A DNA stretch of 64,000 nt from Luteibacter aegosomaticola (GTDB lineage: Bacteria > Pseudomonadota > Gammaproteobacteria > Xanthomonadales > Rhodanobacteraceae), in NCBI RefSeq assembly GCF_023078475.1, contig NZ_CP095741.1:3100001-3164000 (forward strand), read 5' to 3'. Every line of letters starts with the position of its first letter. Positions within the stretch are counted from its first letter, which is position 1. The notes below the pieces were generated by a model. That model saw only the letters and a program-made list of their open reading frames with translations. It ran no database searches and had not been told where the DNA came from. Shown here in pieces: positions 20,094-26,825 of the stretch. The translations under genes were made by a program, and so were the position numbers.

Positions 20094-20975
20094 TCACCGA
20101 GCGGGCTTTCGTCCGTGCTCAAGACAGATCCGGCACTCGCAGGCGTCAGCCCGGGTGAAATGGCGAATGCCCACAAGCCTATTGAGCTTTCTGTCGAAGA
20201 CCGGCGAGATCCGATCAAGAAGGTCCTCCTCGCCTTGGTCGAAGAAGCGTCGAATCGCAAATGCGCACAGGTCGGCGAGCTGAACCATCGAGGTCAGCTC
20301 GCTATCGACGAACAGCGGCGTTTCGACGACAAACTCGATGTCTTTTGCCCACGTCGTGCCGTCGCGATGAAACTTCCGCATCTGCTTCGTCAGACGATCC
20401 GCCATCGTTTCGTTGTTGTCCTGGACAAGGAGTCCATGGATCCCACCGACATTCTTCAGGCAAGTATTGAAGCGGGTCACGACCTGCTCGAACGCCTCCT
20501 CGAAGTCGCCCGCGCCATCAGGCAACGAGCTCTTTCGCTGGGCCTCCGCGAATAGCCGTGCGTCCGCCCACGATCCGATGAGATCAGCCAGGTCTGCGAC
20601 ACACTGCCGCCGCTCATCCCGAGTGAGGTGTATGTACGCGACCGTCTTCCGATAGTTAAGTGTGAGCGCCTTCAGGCCAGCCCGCGACCTCGGCCTGGCA
20701 AGGTTCTGGGTACGCTGCGCAATCACCATGCGCCGACGATCGCCCCAGTCATAGCCTTCAAATGAAGGGATGGTGTGCTGCTCCGCAAATTCCCGAAGCA
20801 TCCAGGCAGTGTGGATCTCAGCGTCTTCAAGCCCATAGCGGCGCTTGATCGCATCCACCTGGGCATCCTTGTCCTTCCATGAAGGAGCCAGAATCGCGAG
20901 ACCGACGAGCACGAAGTGCAGCGAGGAGTCGCCACGCTCCGTCGTACCCGATTCATCGAGGTAACAGATATACAT
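20094..20975 (-). CDS. DUF3800 domain protein
   Basis: A 293-residue protein with both family landmarks: the N-terminal YLDESGTTERGDS, whose conserved Asp/Glu suggest an RNase H-like metal-dependent fold, and the C-terminal ELTSMVQLADLCAFAIRRFF. It ends with a His/Cys cluster (RHFTRADACECRICLEHG) that could bind zinc. DUF3800 genes are common in mobile and defence regions; the activity is not established. It stands alone between smpB and ssrA on the opposite strand, which suggests a late insertion. The start ATG is at 20975. Confidence 0.82.
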   Translation of the reverse strand: MYICYLDESGTTERGDSSLHFVLVGLAILAPSWKDKDAQVDAIKRRYGLEDAEIHTAWMLREFAEQHTIPSFEGYDWGDRRRMVIAQRTQNLARPRSRAGLKALTLNYRKTVAYIHLTRDERRQCVADLADLIGSWADARLFAEAQRKSSLPDGAGDFEEAFEQVVTRFNTCLKNVGGIHGLLVQDNNETMADRLTKQMRKFHRDGTTWAKDIEFVVETPLFVDSELTSMVQLADLCAFAIRRFFDQGEEDLLDRISPVFDRKLNRLVGIRHFTRADACECRICLEHGRKPAR

Positions 20976-21216
20976 ACCGATCCATCCTTGAGCCGGACAT
21001 AAAAAAAGCGTCTGGGGCAGGGCCTAAGCCCCGCAGGAGGCGCATACGCGTCTCTGCCCAGTCGCTAGCCATTAATTCTCCGCTCGAACAATCACTTAGT
21101 CAAGCAAGGCAACACCGACAGGGTCTGTAGGGGAAAACTGGCGCAAATGGCCATTGTTCCGGGATCCCCCACACGGCCAGACGGTGTAGGCCTACACCGG
21201 ATCTCGCGGGCGCCCA

Positions 21217-21245
21217 TTGTGACTGCCCTACCCCGGCCATATACT
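21217..21245 (+). promoter_or_regulatory. Predicted promoter of ssrA
   Basis: TTGTGA (21217-21222) and TATACT (21240-21245) are separated by exactly 17 bp. This predicts transcription about 22 nt upstream of the mature tmRNA 5' end at 21275. It is the best sigma70 promoter near this locus. Confidence 0.75.
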
Positions 21246-21274
21246 GTGTCGCGTAGGTTCACCACGTTTTCCCC

Positions 21275-21667
21275 GGGGATGTTTTGGTTTCGACGGGGGT
21301 AGTGCGATCTACTGGTGCATGCCGAGGGGGTAGCTTTCCTCGTTAAACCAGCTGCAAAACATATAGTTGCCAATGACAACTACTACGGTGACAACTCGGT
21401 GGCTCTCGCCGCCTAAGCTGTCCGGCCCCTAAAAAAGGCCAAACCCCCGAACCGGTCTTGTGCTCATGCTCGCCGGTGTAGGGTCACTATCATGAGACCG
21501 CCGAAAGCCTCTCCGCCTGTGGGGCTGACGCTAGATCAATCAGGTATGTCCGCCGGTGCGCTTAGCACGCCGTGCTGTCGGTGGACGAGACTTAACGGTG
21601 AGCTAAGCATGTAGATCTGGAGATTAAACGCCTTCGGACGCGGGTTCGACTCCCGCCATCTCCACCA
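21275..21667 (+). ncRNA. ssrA: Transfer-messenger RNA (tmRNA, SsrA)
   Basis: One-piece tmRNA of about 393 nt that rescues stalled ribosomes together with SmpB. The 5' end GGGGATGTTTTGGTTTCGAC and the 3' end GGTTCGACTCCCGCCATCTC, closing with CACCA, form the tRNA-like domain. The acceptor stem GGGGATG pairs with CATCTCC with one G-U. The CCA is encoded. The tag reading frame starts with GCC at 21369 and ends at TAA 21414-21416, giving the 15-residue degradation tag ANDNYYGDNSVALAA with the protease signal ALAA. Its 3' end is an integration site (see 23459). Confidence 0.97.
21639..21666. other. Attachment site at the tmRNA 3' end
   Basis: The last 28 nt of ssrA before the terminal A (T-arm and acceptor 3' strand) recur at 23459-23486 with two mismatches. 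The two copies bracket about 1.8 kb of inserted DNA. The intact copy here keeps ssrA functional, as expected of elements that integrate into tmRNA genes. Confidence 0.8.
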
Positions 21668-21678
21668 CTTCAAGAAAG

Positions 21679-21706
21679 GCCCCTCGCTTGCGAGGGGCTT
21701 TTTTTT
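21679..21706 (+). terminator. Intrinsic terminator of ssrA
   Basis: GCCCCTCG-CTTG-CGAGGGGC is followed by eight T. A decayed copy follows the second att copy at 23497. Confidence 0.92.
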
Positions 21707-21926
21707 GCCTGCGCGAAGCCTAAGAGTTCTTGTGCGCAAAAATTATGGGCTACCATCCTCGCGTCAAAAGTGCGCGCTTTAAAAATCGATCCGAGGCGCG
21801 CTGGAAATTCCGAGCTCCCCGCCCTGATCGCGGCAAACGCCGCCGGCTGTGACGCCCGGCGCCTTCGACGGCGCACGTGCCGCTATCACTTAGCTCCCGG
21901 CATCGCTCTTGTAAGGGGCGACACTC

Positions 21927-22112
21927 ATGCTCCGTGTTTGGGATTGGCGCTGGATTCCTTCCATCGCTGCCGACGCTGACGACAACGTCGCGAAGCTGTG
22001 GAACTCCCCCCCCATTGAGGCCGAATCCTCAGCAAGCCTCAAACGCGCCCTAGGTGTATGCTTCGCCCGCCACGAATCCGGCAGCGCCAGGGGAAGTCAT
22101 GAAGACAAATGA
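21927..22112 (+). CDS. Short ORF overlapping the start of the island ATPase gene
   Basis: A 61-codon frame starting MLRVWDWRWIPSIAADAD behind a plausible ribosome site (AAGGGGCGAC, about 8 nt before the ATG). It ends 14 bp inside the ATPase gene (TGA at 22110-22112), a spacing compatible with translational coupling. No family is recognised. A run of nine C lies inside it (about 22006-22014), so it might also be a leader peptide or chance. The 220 bp before it (21707-21926) show nothing I recognise. Confidence 0.35.
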   Translation: MLRVWDWRWIPSIAADADDNVAKLWNSPPIEAESSASLKRALGVCFARHESGSARGSHEDK

Positions 22113-23388
22113 GGTATTCGGAATCCAGCCCGAAGTCAGTGAGCATGCGTACATCGATCGGGGCTCACTCGACCGCGAGTTTCGGCGACTTGTCGACCGA
22201 GAGCAGACGCACATCGCCATCCGCGGAGCGTCCAAGGCTGGAAAGTCATGGCTCCGGCAACGCGTTCTCGCCGAGCCAATCGTGGTTCAATGTCGTATCA
22301 CTTACTCGCCGGTCGACATCTACCGCGATGCGCTTGCAAGGCTCGACGTGCGCCTTCAAGTGGAGCAACAGAGCCAGACGAAGTTTACGGGGAAGGTTAC
22401 TGCCACCGGCGAAGCCGGAGTCAAGCTTCTATTAAAAGCAACTGGACAGCTGGAGGCGGGCATCGAGCACGCGTCGAGCGAGAAAACAGTTGCCGTAGGA
22501 AAAGACCATGCCGACCTCGAGTTCGTAGCGTCCCTGATCCGCGCTTCTGGACGCACGCTCGTGATCGAGGACTTCCATTACCTGACAGTGGACCAGCAAA
22601 CGGCCTTCGCTTTCGATCTCAAGACTTTGTGGGACTATAAAACCATGGTCGTGATCGTCGGCGTCTGGTCCAGCCAGAATATGCTGATCGCACTGAACCC
22701 GGATCTCTCGGGACGAATCGACGAGCTGTCCGTTATTTGGCAGCCAGCGGAGCTGAAACAAGTATTCGTAAAGGGATGTCGAGCCCTCGGGTTGCGACCG
22801 ACGGATGCGGTGGCAAACCACCTTGCAGCCATTGCCTACGAAAGTGCAGGGCTCCTGCAGAAACTCGCCCTCCGATACTTAGATGAGCTTGGCATTGAGA
22901 ATGGAATGCCTGAGGGGAATGAGCAGGTACTAAATGATCGGGACGCGCTTGACCACGCTGCGATGCACGTCGCAGATCAGCTCAATCAGGTCTACCAGAC
23001 GTTTGCGCGCCGTGTGTCTGATGGAATCCGTAGTCGGACGCGTGCTACCGGGATTTACGCCCATGCCATGGCCGCGATCATGGGCTCAAGCGACGAGGAT
23101 CTATCGACTGGGTTATCTGTGAAAACGATCCACACGATCGCCCATGCACGGCAGCCCCGTATTCTTATTGGAAACCTGAAAGCGGTACTCTCTAAGTTTC
23201 CCGGCCTGCAGGTGGATGATCAGGGACGAGGCTTGGTGCTCGCGTATGACCCGGAGGAAGAGATTGTGAGCGTCGTGGACAAGCAACTCTTTCTCTATCG
23301 AAAATACGCCACAGTACGATGGCCTTGGGAGCAAATCATTGAGGAAGCCGCCGAGCAAGATGCCGCCTACGACGCACCGGCGGCATGA
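22099..23388 (+). CDS. P-loop ATPase, sole full gene of the tmRNA-bracketed island
   Basis: A 429-residue ATP-binding protein of unknown function. Walker A is IRGASKAGKSWLRQRV (about residues 43-58). The Walker B-like RTLVIEDFHYL (about 155-165) ends in Glu-Asp, as in AAA+/STAND NTPases, and VVIVGVWSS follows as a possible sensor strand. The rest is mainly helical, without transmembrane segments or a recognised effector domain. The ATG at 22099 is preceded by AGGGGAAG; a longer frame begins at 22054 but lacks such a site. GC is lower than in flanking core genes. The context between two att copies suggests transferred cargo, possibly phage defence; that role is inference. Confidence 0.7.
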   Translation: MKTNEVFGIQPEVSEHAYIDRGSLDREFRRLVDREQTHIAIRGASKAGKSWLRQRVLAEPIVVQCRITYSPVDIYRDALARLDVRLQVEQQSQTKFTGKVTATGEAGVKLLLKATGQLEAGIEHASSEKTVAVGKDHADLEFVASLIRASGRTLVIEDFHYLTVDQQTAFAFDLKTLWDYKTMVVIVGVWSSQNMLIALNPDLSGRIDELSVIWQPAELKQVFVKGCRALGLRPTDAVANHLAAIAYESAGLLQKLALRYLDELGIENGMPEGNEQVLNDRDALDHAAMHVADQLNQVYQTFARRVSDGIRSRTRATGIYAHAMAAIMGSSDEDLSTGLSVKTIHTIAHARQPRILIGNLKAVLSKFPGLQVDDQGRGLVLAYDPEEEIVSVVDKQLFLYRKYATVRWPWEQIIEEAAEQDAAYDAPAA

Positions 23389-23458
23389 GAAGCTCCTCCA
23401 GAAAATGGCCCATTTTTGGTCCGACCCCTGCGTAACTCGTTGATTGTAGGATGACAAC

Positions 23459-23486
23459 CGCGGGTTCGACTCCCACCATATCCACC
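23459..23486. other. Second attachment-site copy (tmRNA 3'-end duplicate)
   Basis: Matches 21639-21666 at 26 of 28 positions (CGCGGGTTCGACTCCC core; changes in the acceptor strand). Only the T-arm and acceptor 3' strand are present, so it is not a tRNA gene. It marks the right edge of the insertion that carries the ATPase gene. Confidence 0.8.
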
Positions 23487-23496
23487 GCCTCGAGAA

Positions 23497-23522
23497 AACC
23501 CTCCGCTTGCGAGGGTTTTTTT
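23497..23522 (+). terminator. Displaced copy of the ssrA terminator
   Basis: AAACCCTC-CGCTTG-CGAGGGTTTTTTT has the same loop as the terminator at 21679 with a weaker stem. Its presence behind the second att copy shows that the duplication extends past the gene end, and that the element displaced the original 3' flank. Confidence 0.75.
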
Positions 23523-23600
23523 GGAAGTTCCGAACGACATCCACCGTCTATTCCACAACAAGAACCCGGCACCCGAGCCACCCCTCCCCCAAAGCGCAAC

Positions 23601-24140
23601 TCAACTCCTATCAATCACCGCCGTGGCCACCCTGAGCGCCCGCAGGGTCGCCTCCACATGCTCCCAACTTTCCTCAAAGCGAGACGCCGGCATGACGATT
23701 GATACCGACAGCAGCTGCCCTTGCCGAGCCGGAAGCGGCATACCGATCGCGCACGTCCCCATCTTGTGTTCTTCGATGTCGTAAGCGAAATCGCCGGCGC
23801 GAATCGTGGCGAGTTGCGTCAGGAGCGCACTGACACAGGGCAAGGTCTTTGGCGTTAGCTGACGAAGTTGCGCGTTGCCGAATAGGCTGCGAACGTCGCA
23901 ATCCGACAAGCAGGCCAGCAAGGCCTTACCGTTGGTCATGCTGTAAGCCGGATAGGTCAAGCCGATCTCGGGCACGGCGCGTGACGGCTGGTCGGAAAGG
24001 AAGCGGTCGAGGAACAGCACCTCCTCCCCGGCGAGGGTCGATAGATCGACCGTTTCCTGGGTCGCATCGAAAAGCTGGTACAGCCAAGGACCGCCCATCC
24101 CAGCGTAGCGCAGCGCGGCGCGGCTTGGAGGTTTTGGGTC
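23601..24140 (-). pseudogene. Headless IclR-type regulator fragment
   Basis: The frame encodes only the ligand-binding half of an IclR regulator: ETVDLSTLAGEEVLFLDRF, then PAYSMTNGKALLACLSD, FAYDIEEHKMGTCAIGMPLP and SVSIVMPASRFEESW. The N-terminal winged helix is missing. The first Met in frame (24098) lies within the effector domain, and homology-like sequence continues upstream only to about 24140 without a start. It cannot bind DNA as an IclR protein, so it is probably a relic of the original flank or of an earlier element. Confidence 0.75.
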
Positions 24141-24216
24141 GTCCTGGGATCATCCAGGTGCTGCGGGGGCCGAAAAGTCCCCGTATGATCGGTGCCCAAA
24201 TCAGGGAGAGAAACGC

Positions 24217-24876
24217 ATGTACACCGTCTCGAGACCGTGCCCGCGTTGCGGACACGACAAATCGATTCTAACCATCGTTTGGTCGGATCCAACAACGCCA
24301 GGCGGCCCTGTCATCTTTCGAGAAACACTTGGCCGATGTGTGCACTGCCAGCAGCACAGCATCGTCGTCTTTCGAGCACCGAGCGGAATGGCGCTCGCAG
24401 GACAAACCTCGTGCACCGGGAACGCGGAGGTGAACGTCAATATCGAGTTCGTTCGCACCCTCCCCGTGGCTGTAGTTAACGCAGCGCCGGCGGATGTTCC
24501 CGAAAAGATCGGAAATGCGTATGTCGACGGCATGGACATCCTCGCGCTCGGCAAATGGACTCCTGCCGCGGGATCCTTCCGTACCAGCCTTGATCGAGCC
24601 ACACAGATTCTTTGGGCTGATCTCGGCACGGACGAGGCACTTCCCTTCAAGCTCGACGTTCGCTTGAAGAAACTTGCCGCCAACCTCTCCATCCCGAAGG
24701 CAATGATGGACTGGGCCGACACGGTGCGCGTCGTGGGAAACGACATGCATGAGCTTGATGACATCTCGCAAGAGGACGCTGAAGACGCCGCGCACTTCGT
24801 TGAGACGTTCCTCACCTACATGTTCACTCTGCCCAAGCGTGTTGAGCGCTTTAAGGCGCGACGAGAAGCTGAGTAG
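24217..24876 (+). CDS. Zinc-ribbon DUF4145 domain protein
   Basis: A 219-residue protein. The N-terminus has two CxxC pairs (CPRCGH at about 8-11 and CVHCQQ at about 41-44) that form a zinc ribbon. The C-terminal part (about 145-215) matches DUF4145: AANLSIPKAMMDWADTVRVV, then GNDMHELDDISQEDAEDAAH and FVETFLTYMFTLPKRVERFK. DUF4145 occurs alone or fused to restriction or defence proteins; no activity is established. It lies in the accessory block after the headless IclR gene and converges with, and overlaps by 61 bp, the decayed deaminase frame. Confidence 0.75.
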   Translation: MYTVSRPCPRCGHDKSILTIVWSDPTTPGGPVIFRETLGRCVHCQQHSIVVFRAPSGMALAGQTSCTGNAEVNVNIEFVRTLPVAVVNAAPADVPEKIGNAYVDGMDILALGKWTPAAGSFRTSLDRATQILWADLGTDEALPFKLDVRLKKLAANLSIPKAMMDWADTVRVVGNDMHELDDISQEDAEDAAHFVETFLTYMFTLPKRVERFKARREAE

Positions 24877-25214
24877 CTGGGAGTTGATGCTTGCTCCGGC
24901 GGCGCGGAAATGACGATTTCTACTACGCCGGCGGCGCGTTCCGCGGCCTGGTAGGGATCGCATGCATAGGTGTGACCCTCGAGATATAGCGTCGCGCCGA
25001 AGGCATGCGCACCTGACTCGGCCAGCGCCACGATCTCGGCATGGCCAACCTGCTGACACACGTCATGGCAGAGTTCGTATACCACTCCGGAGGGCATGCC
25101 GTCGCGAGGGCAGGCCGACTGGTGGTTGCTGACGTAATTGGTGCCGACGAACCGTAGACCAGTCGGAGTCACGACTACCGCGGTCACCACCTGTTTGGTG
25201 CACGGCCCGATCAT
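24816..25214 (-). pseudogene. Phage-type dCMP/cytidine deaminase-like gene, probably inactive
   Basis: The 132-codon frame resembles small phage deoxycytidylate deaminases: VVVTPTGLRFVGTNYVSNHQ, the catalytic HAE in QVGHAEIVALAESG, then GATLYLEGHTYACDPYQAA. The normal second zinc motif is CxxC, but here it reads C-D-P-Y. The codon is TAC where TGC would restore Cys, one transition away. Without that ligand the zinc site should fail. The C-terminus overlaps the DUF4145 gene. An active variant with another ligand is possible but less likely. Confidence 0.6.
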
Positions 25215-25503
25215 GCGGCTTGCGCCAGCGCAGACCGGAACGGCCTTGCGTTCGCATCAAATATGGCGCGGGCAAATCCACGCGGAGTTGCGCTACGGGT
25301 GTTGCCGCGGTCGCCGTCGGGTGGCGCGTCGTGAATTCGGTTATCCCGGCAACTTGATTCGATAAGGCACCGTTCTGTGTCTGACCATTGAGGACGAGAT
25401 CGTCGGCGTCTATACCGCCGATGCGGGCAAGTTCGCGCTCAAGGGCTAGATCGAGGGCGACCTGCGCGAGAGCCAGCGTGTCCGCCGCGTCAGTGGTGGG
25501 CAA
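25063..25503 (-). CDS. Unrecognised frame in the decayed phage-like module
   Basis: Starts at a TTG (PTTDAADTLALAQVALDLAL) and has plausible protein composition for about 80 codons. It then continues over the deaminase start in a different frame, where the translation turns unnatural (RSGLRWRKPHDRAVHQT). A third frame is also open here and stops exactly at the deaminase ATG. An indel has probably broken one ancestral gene. No family is recognised. Confidence 0.3.
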   Translation of the reverse strand: MPTTDAADTLALAQVALDLALERELARIGGIDADDLVLNGQTQNGALSNQVAGITEFTTRHPTATAATPVAQLRVDLPAPYLMRTQGRSGLRWRKPHDRAVHQTGGDRGSRDSDWSTVRRHQLRQQPPVGLPSRRHALRSGIRTLP

Positions 25504-25733
25504 AGATCGGTGCCAGATACACCTCGCGCCTTGACGAGGCGCACCGTTACACGCTCGCCGAGGCGCCTGAGCAGGTCTCGCGCCGCGACACTGACGTACC
25601 TTGCTCGTGTGCCGAGATCAATGACCTCGGCCAGCGAACGGTCGACTGCCAGCACATGCGCCCGCGAAAGGGCCAGGTGGCGAGCATGCGCCGCGCCGCG
25701 CCAGGGCGGGTATAGCGTGAGCCTCTCAACCAC
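25446..25733 (-). CDS. Small phage-like hypothetical protein
   Basis: A 95-codon frame from a GTG at 25733 that overlaps the stop of the preceding frame (AAGTGGTTGA), a coupled arrangement typical of phage operons. The translation starts VERLTLYPPWRGAAHARHLA; the last 20 codons overlap the next frame and may be frameshifted. A frame one base off ends neatly at 25490. No family is recognised. Confidence 0.35.
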   Translation of the reverse strand: MVERLTLYPPWRGAAHARHLALSRAHVLAVDRSLAEVIDLGTRARYVSVAARDLLRRLGERVTVRLVKARGVSGTDLCPPLTRRTRWLSRRSPSI

Positions 25734-26019
25734 TTGCAGCGTCGAGTTCCTTGGCTCGCGCGACACCAGCCGCATAAGCTGCGTCGATGGCAGGATTGGC
25801 TTCATCGCTGCCGTTCCCCGCTTCTCCTGTCTCCAGTGGCTCGCTATCAGCCTTGGGCTCGTGATCGAAGATCGCGTACACGCCATTCCAGCTTTCTCGC
25901 CCAGCCCCGAACGATTCGGCGCTGTACTGAACCCAATGCTTCCCAACCCGCTTGAGCATGTCCGTTCCCGAGTGATGAATGTCGATCGGGATGGTGCGCG
26001 CATTTTTTCGAGCGAGCAA
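25726..26019 (-). CDS. Small phage-like hypothetical protein
   Basis: A 97-codon frame, TTG start, with segments MLKRVGKHWVQYSAESFGAG and YAIFDHEPKADSE and an acidic, Ala-rich end (ARAKELDAASG). It is the first gene of a minus-strand set that ends in the deaminase. It is divergent from the lipoprotein/excisionase pair, as in an early phage region. No family is recognised. Confidence 0.4.
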   Translation of the reverse strand: MLARKNARTIPIDIHHSGTDMLKRVGKHWVQYSAESFGAGRESWNGVYAIFDHEPKADSEPLETGEAGNGSDEANPAIDAAYAAGVARAKELDAASG

Positions 26020-26091
26020 GACGACGAACTTGACAACGTTTTACGCCGTATCAGGCTCGCCTTCCTGGCCTACGGAAAGGCTCCCAAAGTC

Positions 26092-26322
26092 ATGAAGCTT
26101 GCAATCGCTGCCCTGCTCTCCGCCTTGTTCGCCCTCACCGCCTGCGGCGAATTCCGCGCCCGCCCCGACCTCAAGGGCCCGACCATGACACCGCCCGGCG
26201 ATGCGCACTGCGTGCGCGGGCATAACGCAATCACCTCGGGCTACCTTGGCGTCGGCGGAGCGCCGGTGACTATCGTCCTGGACGAACCTTGTGTTGTTCC
26301 GCCGCCCGGAGGGTCTCCGTGA
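26092..26322 (+). CDS. Small predicted lipoprotein
   Basis: A 76-residue protein. MKLAIAALLSALFALTACGE is a complete lipoprotein signal with Cys18 in lipobox LTAC. The mature part (RPDLKGPTMTPPGDAHCVRG, ending VVPPPGGSP) is proline-rich with two more Cys. Its stop codon overlaps the excisionase GTG start (GTGA), so the two are coupled. Such lipoproteins occur in the early regions of integrated phages; the function is unknown. Confidence 0.6.
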   Translation: MKLAIAALLSALFALTACGEFRARPDLKGPTMTPPGDAHCVRGHNAITSGYLGVGGAPVTIVLDEPCVVPPPGGSP

Positions 26323-26525
26323 TCCGCTACGTCACCATTGGCAAGTTCGCCGCCGAGTCTGGCTATAGCGAGAATGCGGTGCGGGCGAAGATCAAAAACA
26401 GCGTGTGGCTGGAGGGCAATGTCTGGAAGCACGCGCCCGATGGGCGTGTGCTGATTGACACCGAGGGGTACGAGAAATGGGTGGACGGACAAATGGCGTC
26501 CGAGCAGCTACGAAAAGCAGCATAG
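26319..26525 (+). CDS. Excisionase-like protein (Xis)
   Basis: A 68-residue protein from the GTG at 26319. TIGKFAAESGYSENAVRAKI is the MerR-like helix-turn-helix of phage excisionases, and VWKHAPDGRVLIDTEGYEKW is the wing. Xis proteins bend DNA at the att site during excision. It is directly followed by the stump of an integrase, the usual xis-int order, which supports the call. Confidence 0.78.
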   Translation: MIRYVTIGKFAAESGYSENAVRAKIKNSVWLEGNVWKHAPDGRVLIDTEGYEKWVDGQMASEQLRKAA

Positions 26526-26653
26526 CGATCGACTTCTACTACATCCGGGGCAGGTGTCGGGAGCGGGTGAGCAATGGTTTGGGGTGGCGCAGTGGTGACA
26601 GCAACGCGCCATATGACGGCCATTCACTAATCACTCTGCTAACTGATGAGTAA
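26495..26653 (+). pseudogene. Integrase stump
   Basis: In the +1 frame relative to the end of xis, GVRAATKSSIAIDFYYIRGR followed by CRERV matches the arm-type DNA-binding N-terminus of phage tyrosine integrases (pattern ...I.I.F.YRG.RCRE...). The sequence then becomes unrelated and stops at 26653, and no catalytic domain follows. The start codon also appears lost, since ATG is out of frame by one base. The element is therefore unable to move by itself. No gene is seen from 26654 to 26825. Confidence 0.6.
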
Positions 26654-26825
26654 GCCCGCACATGGACGTCGCACTCTTCGTCGACGCCGCGCTGAGACCG
26701 CACCGGTATCATCCCCGCACCAAGCTGGACGACTGGAGCTATCTCGCCTTCTTCATGCTCGGTGTCCTGCGCTTCCAAGTTTTGGCACTCACACGATCAC
26801 CCATTCGTTCCAACAGCTGGCGCCT

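Noticed and set aside
21536..21739. Minus-strand peptide WWRWRESNPRPK in ssrA
   Set aside because: A well-known spurious translation of the antisense of tRNA/tmRNA 3' ends, not a protein.
23440..23490. Possible tRNA gene at the second att copy
   Set aside because: Only the T-arm and 3' acceptor strand are present; no D-arm, anticodon arm or 5' acceptor strand can be folded. It is a duplicated tmRNA end.
25510..26091. N-terminal extension of the small lipoprotein to a 270-codon frame
   Set aside because: The region is antisense to the phage-like frames, and the lipoprotein signal with its own Met at 26092 marks the true start.
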